A DNA stretch of 12,216 nt from Sphingobacteriales bacterium (GCA_004294195.1 REAQ01000273.1:1-12216), one strand, 5' to 3'; shown: positions 1 to 7,238, numbered from the stretch's first letter. A program made the numbers and translations. Notes: generated from the letters alone by a model not told the origin.

Positions 1-33
1 CCGGATCTGCTCTGCAAGAAATCTACGCGTCAT
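1..33 (-). CDS. 5' end of an unidentified gene overlapping kynU
   Basis: Only the first 11 codons lie in the window (MTRRFLAEQIR), running off the left edge. The ATG at 33-31 overlaps the kynU stop TGA at 32-30 as ATGA, a 4-base overlap typical of translationally coupled genes. That overlap is the main support for calling a gene from so little sequence. The N-terminus is not the FAD-binding start (a GAG-type glycine motif near residue 10) expected of kynurenine 3-monooxygenase, so that obvious pathway partner is not supported here. The product cannot be named. Confidence 0.55.
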   Translation of the reverse strand, partial: MTRRFLAEQIR

Positions 34-1289
34 AGCAATGATTTAAAGGCGTTGTAAAATCGCCATATGTCTGCGAAGGTATTATATAATGGTACAGGTG
101 CAAGCCTGATCACATTGGGTTCCCGCCAGTCAATGATGATCCCTTGTTCCATCAAGGCGTCGTATATCTTTCTTCCATCTTTCGCGAGAAATATAGACAC
201 CTGGCAGCCCCGCCAATCCCTGGGCGTGAGTATGCGCAAATGACCGGAAGGCGCTGTTTGCTGAAGGTCTTCCAGCAAAGTCCACAAATAATTCTTCATC
301 TGCTCCTGCTTTCCAAGGATCTTACCCCAACCAGCCAACTGCACTTCTTCCAATGCAGCCAGATGACAGGCATATAACAACATAGACGGTGTGGAGAGCT
401 GCCAGCCTTCTGCCGATTGCACAGGCTTAAAACCTTTTTCCATCAGAAAGCGCGTTTCCTTATCGTATCCCCACCAGCCGGCGAGCCGATTGAGTTTTAT
501 ATCATGGTGATGGCGCTCGTGAATGAACACCCCTCCAACAGCACCCGGACCAGAATTCAAATACTTATAACTGCACCAGCAGGCAAAATCTGCACCCCAC
601 TGATGCAAGTGAAGCCTGATGTTTCCTGCAGCATGCGCAAGATCAATGCCCACCGGAATGCCCAGAGATCGGGCCTTGGCAGCAATCGCTTCCATATCAA
701 AAACCTGGCCGCTGTAGTAGTTCAACCCACCCCAGAACACCAGCGCCAGTTCATCCTGGTGTTTCTCAATGGCCAGCAGCACATCTTCATCGCGGATGGT
801 ATCTTCCCCATCACGCGGGCTCACTTCAAGGATGACTTCATCCGGATCCATCCCCATGTGTTTCACAAAGGTTTCCAGCATATACTGATCACTCGGAAAC
901 GCTTTCTGTTCACAGAGGATCTTTCTTTTGCTACCCGATGGCTGGTAAAAACTCACCAGCATCAGGTGCAGGTTTACCGTTAACTGATTCATCACCGTCA
1001 CCTCATGCGGCAGTGCGCCCACAATATTCGATAATGGCCCGATGAGATGATCATGGTATTTCATCCATGGATCATCCCCCATAAAAAATCCTTCCACACC
1101 ATACTGTGACCAGGTGTCCAGGATCTGCTGAATCCGCGCCTTGGTTGCTTTAGGCTGAAGCCCCAGCGAGTTTCCCAATAAATACGTTTGTGCCTCACCG
1201 TTATGTACCGGTATAATGAACCGATCGCGCATTGATGCCAGCGGATCTTCCCGATCCAATTGCTCTGCATATGTTAAAGAAGTATCCAT
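30..1289 (-). CDS. kynU: Kynureninase
   Basis: PLP-dependent hydrolase of tryptophan catabolism. It cleaves L-kynurenine (or 3-hydroxykynurenine) to anthranilate (or 3-hydroxyanthranilate) plus alanine in the cytoplasm. The 419-residue length fits the family. Diagnostic segments are GNSLG at 39-43, the FPSD segment at 131-134, GIDLAHAAG at 214-222 with Asp216 as the expected cofactor-contacting Asp, and WCSYKYLNSG at 238-247 with Lys242 as the Schiff-base lysine. A TTG start at 1313 would add eight residues, but that stretch is encoded by the spacer repeat, so the ATG at 1289 is chosen. It follows an SDR gene after 44 bases and overlaps the next gene by 4 bases, consistent with a catabolic operon. 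All key residues I can check are present. Confidence 0.95.
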   Translation of the reverse strand: MDTSLTYAEQLDREDPLASMRDRFIIPVHNGEAQTYLLGNSLGLQPKATKARIQQILDTWSQYGVEGFFMGDDPWMKYHDHLIGPLSNIVGALPHEVTVMNQLTVNLHLMLVSFYQPSGSKRKILCEQKAFPSDQYMLETFVKHMGMDPDEVILEVSPRDGEDTIRDEDVLLAIEKHQDELALVFWGGLNYYSGQVFDMEAIAAKARSLGIPVGIDLAHAAGNIRLHLHQWGADFACWCSYKYLNSGPGAVGGVFIHERHHHDIKLNRLAGWWGYDKETRFLMEKGFKPVQSAEGWQLSTPSMLLYACHLAALEEVQLAGWGKILGKQEQMKNYLWTLLEDLQQTAPSGHLRILTPRDWRGCQVSIFLAKDGRKIYDALMEQGIIIDWREPNVIRLAPVPLYNTFADIWRFYNAFKSLL

Positions 1290-1300
1290 CAATTTGTTTT

Positions 1301-1333
1301 GCCTAATGCCCAATGCCTAATGCCCAATGCCTA
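1301..1333. repeat. Heptamer array in SDR-kynU spacer
   Basis: Two exact tandem copies of the 14-mer GCCTAATGCCCAAT (1301-1314 and 1315-1328) are followed by GCCTA. Seen as heptamers, the units alternate between GCCTAAT and GCCCAAT, differing by one transition. Read along the gene direction the units are ATTGGGC and ATTAGGC. The array fills most of the spacer between the SDR stop and the kynU start. It has no hairpin-forming symmetry that I can see. A similar two-unit heptamer array with a different sequence lies at 2146-2173. Confidence 0.9.
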
Positions 1334-2119
1334 TCATATGGCTCCAGTCCGCCCGCCATCCACCGGCACACTGGTGCCATTGATATACGCCGCGGCCGGT
1401 GTTGCCAGAAAAGCCGCATATGCAGCGATCTCATCGGCCTCCCCAAATCTTCTCGCCGGCACATCTGCTGCCATCTGCGCCGCTACAACAGCCACCTCAA
1501 CGCCTTTGCGTGTAGCAATGTTTTGGATCAATGCATTCAACCGTTCTGTTTTTGTAAACCCCGGCAAAACATTGTTCACCGTGATACCAAACTGCCCCAC
1601 TTCATTGCTCCAGGTTTTGGCCCATGATGCCGTTGCACCCCGAATGGTATTAGACACACCCAGATTGTCAATTGGAATTCTTACGGATGTGGAAACGATA
1701 TTGATGATCCTGCCATAGTGTGCCGTTTTCATCCCATCCAAACAAGCCATGGCCAACACCTGGTTCACCGCAATGTGCTGTTCAAAATACCGCAAAAAAA
1801 TATCAGGAGATGCATCAGTAATAGAACCCGCGGGCGGACCTCCTGTATTGTTGACGAGGATATGTACGGTTGTACGACCAACATGTTTCTGTACCGCTAG
1901 CTCCACTTCGGCCCGATCAGAAAAATCCGCGACAATAAAGCCATGTTCTTGCCCGGCGTCATGAGCGAGCGACGCAACCGCAGTTGCAAGCGTCTCTTCA
2001 TTTCTCGCCATTAATGTACAAGATGCGCCCAAGAAAGCAAGTTCCTTCGCAATAGCCAACCCAATGCCCTGCGTGCTACCGCATACCAATGCGTTTTTAC
2101 CGGAGAGAGAAAGATTCAT
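1334..2119 (-). CDS. Atypical SDR-family oxidoreductase (FabG-like fold)
   Basis: Short-chain dehydrogenase of 261 residues. The NAD(P)-binding glycine motif is GSTQGIG (14-20), NNTGG (90-94) stands where NNAG is usual, VLPGFTKT (184-191) matches the PG motif, and a VDGG C-terminus (253-256) is typical. The YxxxK catalytic pair is absent: counting 13 residues from Ser143, as in canonical SDRs, gives Ser156, and the lysine position holds Arg160. I recall an SDR subgroup (BKR-like, cd05344) described as lacking a perfect catalytic tetrad; this protein probably belongs there. Its place directly before kynU suggests a role in kynurenine or hydroxyanthranilate breakdown, but the substrate is unknown. 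The ATG at 2119 is preferred over a TTG two codons upstream. Confidence 0.85.
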   Translation of the reverse strand: MNLSLSGKNALVCGSTQGIGLAIAKELAFLGASCTLMARNEETLATAVASLAHDAGQEHGFIVADFSDRAEVELAVQKHVGRTTVHILVNNTGGPPAGSITDASPDIFLRYFEQHIAVNQVLAMACLDGMKTAHYGRIINIVSTSVRIPIDNLGVSNTIRGATASWAKTWSNEVGQFGITVNNVLPGFTKTERLNALIQNIATRKGVEVAVVAAQMAADVPARRFGEADEIAAYAAFLATPAAAYINGTSVPVDGGRTGAI

Positions 2120-2145
2120 GACCAAAAATAGGTCTCAGTTCGCAA

Positions 2146-2173
2146 CTTCCACCTTCTACCTTCCACCTTTATC
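2146..2173. repeat. Heptamer array in metalloprotease-SDR spacer
   Basis: Two 14-base units begin with the same ten bases (CTTCCACCTT at 2146 and 2160) and then diverge at three positions. As heptamers the order is CTTCCAC, CTTCTAC, CTTCCAC, CTTTATC. The first three alternate by a single transition, as in the 1301-1333 array. The strand is strongly pyrimidine-biased up to about 2190. It occupies part of the 62-base spacer between the metalloprotease stop (2182) and the SDR start (2119). Confidence 0.8.
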
Positions 2174-2181
2174 TTCTCCCT

Positions 2182-2904
2182 TTACTTTCCGCCGTTCGCC
2201 CGCAGATCTGCCCGGCAATTGGCATCCAGGGTAGGAATAGGCGTGCTGGAATTGCCAGTGGTTTCAATGATATGGTACATGAGGCAGGAATTGTTGTTGC
2301 AATGTGAACCGTTATTGGACTTATGCGGTGTTACCATGGTTGAACCCTGGTCAACCAGGCCAAGGATATGCCCCATCTCATGCTCAATCAATGTGATCAT
2401 GAGTTGGTTCTTTGAAATCAATCCGTTTCTCCCGGGAAGCTTGGTGACGGCCTTGCCAAACACACACATAGAGGTGTTCCAATAGGAAATGCCTAACACA
2501 TCTGCGGTAGAATACTCCGCATCCACAATCATGATATGAATGGCCATGGTCTGGCTGCGGGTGAAGCGCGTGCGCACTGATTTCTCCAGGTTCACTACAT
2601 CCTGCAACGCCATCGGACTATTGACGGTTCTCGAAAACTGTGCCGGCACATAGGTAATGCCCACAGGTTTATTGGTGAGTTCGATGAGGTAATTCCTGAC
2701 ATGGGTGATCACGGCATCATCAGGAAGATAGCCGGGCATATAATTGACTTCGAGCTCCAGGGAAGTATAGGCATCGGCAGATAAAATATCCCGCGCAGAA
2801 ATGCCCAGTTTCCGATAGTCGTAAACGGGCAGGTCCTCTTTCTGGCAGGACGCCGCAAAAACAACAATCAAACCCAATACACTTACCCATTGCTTCAATC
2901 TCAT
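2182..2904 (-). CDS. Lipoprotein zinc metalloprotease (metzincin-like)
   Basis: A 240-residue protein with a lipoprotein signal: a hydrophobic stretch after MRLKQW, then the lipobox AASC with Cys20 as the predicted lipid-modified residue, so it is probably anchored in the envelope and may face outward. The catalytic site is HEMGHILGLVD at 175-185: His175 and His179 as zinc ligands, Glu176 as the base, Gly182, and Asp185 where most metzincins have a third histidine. LMY at 208-210 is a plausible Met-turn. Cys202 and Cys207 flank an Asn-rich loop just before it, and Cys230 lies near the C-terminus. No obvious prodomain cysteine switch is seen. It starts nine bases after the SGNH hydrolase gene, so it probably shares that operon. 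The substrate is unknown. Confidence 0.85.
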   Translation of the reverse strand: MRLKQWVSVLGLIVVFAASCQKEDLPVYDYRKLGISARDILSADAYTSLELEVNYMPGYLPDDAVITHVRNYLIELTNKPVGITYVPAQFSRTVNSPMALQDVVNLEKSVRTRFTRSQTMAIHIMIVDAEYSTADVLGISYWNTSMCVFGKAVTKLPGRNGLISKNQLMITLIEHEMGHILGLVDQGSTMVTPHKSNNGSHCNNNSCLMYHIIETTGNSSTPIPTLDANCRADLRANGGK

Positions 2905-2913
2905 CGAAAGAAT

Positions 2914-3576
2914 TTACAACTTCATCAATTTCACGATGGCCGATGCCCAACGCTGATGTTCAACACCGGAATAATGGAGCTTATCATCCGTGAGCAACTC
3001 GGGATCCACCATGGCCTCCCTTGTGCCCGCCGTAATATCTACATACTTAACCTTATACTGGTAAGCAATGCGGTTATTCTCCTTATTGAAAGCGTTGATC
3101 TCTTCAGTAACCTTGGCCCTGTCTGCTCCTTTCTCTCTTGCAAAAGGTGTGGCACCCCAATCAGGAATACTCACTACGATCACATGGGAAGTATCTCCTC
3201 CAGCAAATTTGATCGCTTTCATCAGCAATATCTCAAACTGTAAGGTATAGTCATCCAGACTCCGGCCCCTGTATTGATTATTGACACCGATGAGCAGCGT
3301 AACGTAATCATACCGGGGCAATAATTTTGCCGCATTAATCGCCGTCATCAGTTAATCGGTACTCCAACCCGTTTTAGCCACAATATACGGTCCCTTCACC
3401 TCAACCCCCTGCTTACGCATCAACGCAGCAAGCTGGTTGGGAAAGTTCTGTTCCGCCGGCACGCCCTCGCCTATCGTATAGGAATCCCCCAGCGCCAAAT
3501 AACTTACCTGCTTTTTTTGCGCGGAAGCTTCCATACTGATTATAACAATGGCGATAAATACAATTAATCTTCTCAT
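2914..3576 (-). pseudogene. SGNH/GDSL hydrolase with in-frame TAA
   Basis: A secreted SGNH/GDSL esterase-type gene (220 codons plus stop) interrupted by TAA at 3354-3352, codon 75. Reading through in one frame gives a whole family protein: signal peptide MRRLIVF...ASAQ (1-20), block I ALGDSYT with Ser32, the GVNNQ block at 97-101, and the catalytic Asp198/His201 pair in DDKLHYS. The break falls in AKTGWSTD-stop-LMTAIN, where I recall relatives having Glu after the Asp, so GAA to TAA would explain it. No bases are lost or gained. An ATG lies one codon after the stop (3348-3346). If the stop is real, the N-terminal 74 residues carry the serine and the downstream 144 residues carry the Asn, Asp and His. 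The start overlaps the M1 peptidase stop by four bases (ATGA). A sequencing error cannot be excluded. Confidence 0.85.
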
Positions 3577-5630
3577 TGACCACTCTGCTTAAACAACTGG
3601 AACTTGGTAGGCGTGCTCTGCGAAGGCCACTTTCCATTGTTCAGGTTGATATCTGTTGTTTCCAGATTTGGATCTATGACAATCGATACCACTTCCTTGC
3701 TTTTCCTGAATGCTTTTTTAAAGTTTTGCTCATTTGCCATCCACACTGCCGCAGGAACAGTCTCTTTCTCTTTCGTACCATCTCGATAAGTCCACTCCAC
3801 AATCACTGGCATCACCATGCCACCTTTATTGGAAACCGATAACTCATAGAGATAAACATCTTTGCCATTAAGTTGGGCGTCTGACTGGAAAACTTTTACG
3901 CTGTCCAATGCGATGTCTACGGGTTCAGTTTTAAAATACCATCCTCTCCAGAACCAATCCAGATCATATCCACTCGCATCTTCCATGGTACGGAACAAAT
4001 CTGCAGGCGTGGGATGCCTGAAGGCCCAACGCTTTGCATATTCTTTGAAAGAGAAATCAAAAAGTTCCTTGCCCATGATCACTTCACGAAGCATATTCAA
4101 TCCTGTAGCCGCTTTTGCATACGCATTGTTTCCTACGCTTTTTACCGCATCGCCTTTGGTCATGATCGGCTCCTGGTCTTCCCTCGGCATTTGCATATAG
4201 CTCACCAGGTTTTTAGCGGGTCCCCTGCGGGAAGGATAGCCGGGCTCAAACTCTTGCTCCGCTACGTACTGACAGAATGAGTTCAATCCTTCATCCATCC
4301 ACCACCACTGGCGCTCATCGCTGTTCACAATCATCGGGAAAAAGTTATGTCCCACTTCATGGATGATCACACTGATGGCACTGTTCCGCACAGCTTGGGT
4401 ATAGTTGCCGCTCGCATCGGCCCTGCCAAAATTCATGGCTAGCATCGGATATTCCATTCCGATGTTTGCCTCCACAGACTGCGCCACCGGATAAGGATAA
4501 GGGATCGTCATCCTTGAATACACTTTCAAGGTATGCTCAACGGCCCTGGTAGAAAATTTAGAATAGATCGGGAAGGCTTCTTTACCATAAAAACTCATGC
4601 ACCATACTTTCTTTCCCTCGATGTCTGTAGTCATCGCATCCCATACCAAACGGCGGGAACTGTTGAAGGCAAAGTCGCGCACATTTTCCGCTTCAAAGAT
4701 CCATGTCTTCTTTGACGTGGATTTTTTCTTGGACGCTTCCTTAGCCTCATCAAGCGTTACAATAAACGCCGGCATCTTTGCGTCTTTGGCCTTTTGTAGT
4801 CTTTGCAACTGCGTTGGCGTCAACACCTGTGCATAGTTTTTACATTCGCCTGTAGAAGCTACAATGTGATCTGCCGGCACCGTGATCTTCACTTTATAAT
4901 TTCCGAAGGTCAACGCAAACTCTGAGCCACCAGTAAACTGCAGATGCTGCCAGCCCTGGAAGTCAGAATAAACCGCCATCCTTGGAAAAAACTGCGTGAT
5001 GGAATACAAGTTGTTGTCATCGTCCTTAAAATATTCATAGCCCCCGCGGTCTCCCTGGGCCTTACGGTTAAGCTTATAGTTCCAGTTCACCTTGAACACA
5101 AATTTCTGTCCGGGCTTCAATGCCACAGGCAGGTCAATCCGCATCATGGTCTGGTTGATCGTATACTTCAGGCTCTTTCCGCTGCCGTCAGTCAACAAAG
5201 TGATGTTCACACCCAAGCCATCGAGTCTTTCATTATCGATGCCCGCAAGGGTTTGTTCCGATATGGATCCGCGAATGCCACCGGTTGTGGCACGTACAGA
5301 CTCTGTAGTCTTCCGGTGGAAGTTCTCATCCAGCTGCAGCCAGATATAAGTCAGTACGTCAGGGGAATTGTTGTAATAAGTAACGGTTTCCGTACCCGTG
5401 AGCACATTGTTAGGCTCATCGATGTCAACCGTAATATCATAGTCTGCACGTTGCTGCCAATAGCGCGGACCGGGTGCACCAGAAGCGGTCCGGTACTCAT
5501 TAGGGCCCTGCAACAAAAAATCCAGCTGCTCAAAGCGGTTGCCGTGATTGGCGCCCGGGTTTTTATCCAGCTGCGCCATTGCAGAAACGGACAAAAGAAT
5601 AAATGCCGATGCTACGATCAGAGATTTCAT
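3573..5630 (-). CDS. Secreted M1-family metallopeptidase
   Basis: A zinc-dependent peptidase of the gluzincin M1 family, 685 residues. It has a signal peptide (MKSLIVASAFILLSVSAMAQ, 1-20), so it acts outside the cytoplasm. The N-terminal beta domain covers roughly 60-260. The exopeptidase-type segment appears as IGMEYP (390-395) in place of GAMEN. The zinc site is HEVGH at 424-428 with Glu447 in WWWMDEG, giving the exact HEXXH-18-E spacing of M1. The C-terminus ends near 685 without a long helical domain, as in many Bacteroidota members. The ATG at 5630 is preferred over a TTG at 5639 because it gives a clean signal peptide. It follows HupE by 12 bases and overlaps the SGNH gene by four. It probably degrades peptides in the periplasm or at the cell surface; specificity is unknown. 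Confidence 0.93.
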   Translation of the reverse strand: MKSLIVASAFILLSVSAMAQLDKNPGANHGNRFEQLDFLLQGPNEYRTASGAPGPRYWQQRADYDITVDIDEPNNVLTGTETVTYYNNSPDVLTYIWLQLDENFHRKTTESVRATTGGIRGSISEQTLAGIDNERLDGLGVNITLLTDGSGKSLKYTINQTMMRIDLPVALKPGQKFVFKVNWNYKLNRKAQGDRGGYEYFKDDDNNLYSITQFFPRMAVYSDFQGWQHLQFTGGSEFALTFGNYKVKITVPADHIVASTGECKNYAQVLTPTQLQRLQKAKDAKMPAFIVTLDEAKEASKKKSTSKKTWIFEAENVRDFAFNSSRRLVWDAMTTDIEGKKVWCMSFYGKEAFPIYSKFSTRAVEHTLKVYSRMTIPYPYPVAQSVEANIGMEYPMLAMNFGRADASGNYTQAVRNSAISVIIHEVGHNFFPMIVNSDERQWWWMDEGLNSFCQYVAEQEFEPGYPSRRGPAKNLVSYMQMPREDQEPIMTKGDAVKSVGNNAYAKAATGLNMLREVIMGKELFDFSFKEYAKRWAFRHPTPADLFRTMEDASGYDLDWFWRGWYFKTEPVDIALDSVKVFQSDAQLNGKDVYLYELSVSNKGGMVMPVIVEWTYRDGTKEKETVPAAVWMANEQNFKKAFRKSKEVVSIVIDPNLETTDINLNNGKWPSQSTPTKFQLFKQSGQ

Positions 5631-5642
5631 GTGTATCAAGAT

Positions 5643-6224
5643 TCAAATGTTTGGTATTCTATCGATCACCATATTCATGGCTACCAGTAACACGATGGAT
5701 GAAACAATGACCACCCAAAACCGCCGTTGGAGCGGTGTGTATCGGAGCACCCATTCGCCAATGATCAACGCTGCTAAAACTACAACAATCTGGCCGATTT
5801 CCAGCCCTAAATTGAAAGCAAAAAGGCTCCAGCCCAGGCCCTGCTCCTCAATCAATAAAAATCTGATGGCGTTGGCATAACCCAGGCCGTGTACTAGTCC
5901 AAATAAAAGGGCGAGTATGTATCTGGAGGTTGCAGATGCGGGTTGCAGGTTGGATTTGAACAAATTGAACAATGCAGTGATCACAATAGTTGATGGAATT
6001 AGGAATTCTACCCACTCGGAATTGGCCCGGATCACATCCGTTACACTTAGGATAAGGGTAAGAAAATGGCCGACAGTAAATGCCGTCACCAGGATCACCA
6101 CTCTTTTCCAGTCGGCCAACCGGTAGATCACCGTTAATGCAACAATAAAAAGGATATGATCCAGTGCGTCCCGGGAAATGATATGATCCCAACCAAGTCC
6201 GAAATACATGCTAAAATCCTGCAT
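5643..6224 (-). CDS. HupE/UreJ-family membrane protein
   Basis: A polytopic inner-membrane protein of 193 residues. It has about six hydrophobic segments (roughly 23-37, 43-62, 73-89, 101-120, 132-158, 168-186) and the histidines and acidic residue typical of the family: GWDHI and LDHILF (His14, His23), TVGHFLTL (His53), LVHGLGYA (His112) and LGLEIGQ (Glu142). HupE/UreJ proteins are linked to nickel or other metal uptake in hydrogenase and urease systems. No such enzyme is seen here, so the substrate is uncertain. It is the first gene of the minus-strand run leading to the M1 peptidase and divergent from the DUF6702-like gene. Supply of metal to the downstream metalloproteases is possible but only an inference. 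Confidence 0.88.
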   Translation of the reverse strand: MQDFSMYFGLGWDHIISRDALDHILFIVALTVIYRLADWKRVVILVTAFTVGHFLTLILSVTDVIRANSEWVEFLIPSTIVITALFNLFKSNLQPASATSRYILALLFGLVHGLGYANAIRFLLIEEQGLGWSLFAFNLGLEIGQIVVVLAALIIGEWVLRYTPLQRRFWVVIVSSIVLLVAMNMVIDRIPNI

Positions 6225-6267
6225 GGGTCAAATTGAAATGGAAAAATAAATCGACTTTTGCAAAATC
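6225..6267. promoter_or_regulatory. Divergent promoter region with 10-bp palindrome
   Basis: This 43-base gap must hold both start signals for hupE (minus) and the DUF6702-like gene (plus). It is AT-rich and contains a perfect palindrome, TTTTGCAAAA, at 6256-6265. On the plus strand GACTTTTG (6253-6260) differs from the Bacteroidota -7 consensus TAnnTTTG at one fixed base, but would start transcription almost at the ATG. On the minus strand TATTTTTC (6248-6241) also has one mismatch. No properly spaced -33 TTG is seen for either. Function as a promoter follows from the layout; the exact elements are weak guesses. Confidence 0.35.
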
Positions 6268-6744
6268 ATGGCATTAATCTTAGTCTACATCCTCACCCTT
6301 CTGCCTCACCCTTTTTTCGTCAGTGTCACAGAGATCGAATACCTCTCCAAAGAGAAGGTAATAGGTGTTTCCTGCAAAGTGTTCAATGATGACCTGGAGA
6401 CCACACTCAAAAATGCAACCGGTGCACCGGTGGATATTTTTAAAGGGGATAAAGCCAAAAACACAATATATCTCCAGCAATATTTCACTAAACATTTCAC
6501 CGTCCTTGCAGATGGATCTGCTGCTGCACTGCGGGTGATCGGATATGAGATCGATGGGGAAGCCTGTTTTGTTTACCTCGAAGCTCCGCTTGCCACCAGA
6601 CCCCGCCAGGTGAAAGTCACCACGGACCTGATGTATGATTTCAATAAAGGCCAGATCAACATGATCCATTGTGTGGACCAGGGTAACCGCCAAAGCCATA
6701 AACTGACTTATCCTAACCAGGAAGTGCTTTTTACATTTAAATAG
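6268..6744 (+). CDS. DUF6702-like secreted protein
   Basis: A 158-residue protein with a short hydrophobic N-terminus that would place His14 of HPFFVSVTEI at or near the mature N-terminus. It continues with a beta-rich pattern and the segment VFNDDLETTL (38-47). These features match the Bacteroidota family I know as DUF6702; no enzyme motif is visible. The HP.FVS.TEI and DDLE signature resembles the extracytoplasmic N-terminal region of some long HupE/UreJ proteins, and a HupE/UreJ gene lies immediately divergent. That suggests, as inference, that the two products cooperate. Two cysteines (Cys100, Cys135) might pair. The outer-membrane protein gene follows after 20 bases, so they may be co-transcribed. 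Confidence 0.75.
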   Translation: MALILVYILTLLPHPFFVSVTEIEYLSKEKVIGVSCKVFNDDLETTLKNATGAPVDIFKGDKAKNTIYLQQYFTKHFTVLADGSAAALRVIGYEIDGEACFVYLEAPLATRPRQVKVTTDLMYDFNKGQINMIHCVDQGNRQSHKLTYPNQEVLFTFK

Positions 6745-6764
6745 TCGTTACTTTAGCACTGATC

Positions 6765-7238
6765 ATGATTAAGACTCTTCTCATTGCCTGCCTACTGTGT
6801 ATCGGCTTTCAAATGAAAGCCCAACCACGTTTTCAGCGTAACGACATCTATGTGGAAGCGTTTGGCGCCGGGTTGTTTGGATCCGTGAACTACGAGCGGC
6901 AACTCAGTAAAATGCCCGGACTGGGCGTCAGGGTTGGCGTTGGATTTTATACCGAGAACAATTTCTATCTCACCATCCCCGTGGGCCTGCATTACATTTT
7001 TGCACTCCATCGTCCGGGTACATTCATTGACGTGGGTATAGCTTATACCCAGGCCTTTGGCGACGGTCGGGTTTTCGCCAATAAAGAACAGCGGGATAAA
7101 TTCAACAGCACCGTCCCCTCCCTTGCCTACCGTATACATACTAAGAACAACCTGATGTTGCGGTTTGGATTCACACCGGTTATAAATTATAGCGGCTTCC
7201 ACCCCTCCTTAGGAATTTCTTTAGGTAAGCGTTTCTAA
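6765..7238 (+). CDS. Small outer-membrane beta-barrel protein
   Basis: A 157-residue protein with a Sec signal peptide (MIKTLLIACLLCIGFQMKAQ, 1-20). The rest shows alternating hydrophobic and polar residues with many Gly and aromatic residues: DIYVEAFGAGLFGSV, LGVRVGVGFYT, FYLTIPVGLHYIF, LMLRFGFTPV. It ends in Phe (SLGISLGKRF), the usual C-terminal signature for outer-membrane insertion, so an eight-strand barrel is plausible. No specific family is recognised. TACTTTAG at 6749-6756 is a one-mismatch match to the TAnnTTTG -7 element and could give a very short leader. The stop TAA shares one base with the ATG of the CYTH gene (TAATG), implying translational coupling. Confidence 0.75.
   Translation: MIKTLLIACLLCIGFQMKAQPRFQRNDIYVEAFGAGLFGSVNYERQLSKMPGLGVRVGVGFYTENNFYLTIPVGLHYIFALHRPGTFIDVGIAYTQAFGDGRVFANKEQRDKFNSTVPSLAYRIHTKNNLMLRFGFTPVINYSGFHPSLGISLGKRF

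Noticed and set aside
417..983. A 188-codon plus-strand open frame opposite kynU
   Set aside because: The minus strand carries a complete kynureninase with all active-site motifs here; the antisense translation resembles no protein I know.
1301..1333. Repeat array considered as a CRISPR fragment
   Set aside because: The units are contiguous seven-base repeats without unique spacers, and no cas gene is nearby.
5631..5639. TTG start adding three residues to the M1 peptidase
   Set aside because: The ATG at 5630 gives a standard signal peptide, so the rarer TTG is unnecessary.
4944..5690. A 248-codon open frame on the plus strand opposite the M1 peptidase N-terminal half
   Set aside because: It lies fully antisense to a well-supported M1 peptidase with signal peptide and shows no recognisable motif; it is a by-product of the codon use of the real gene.
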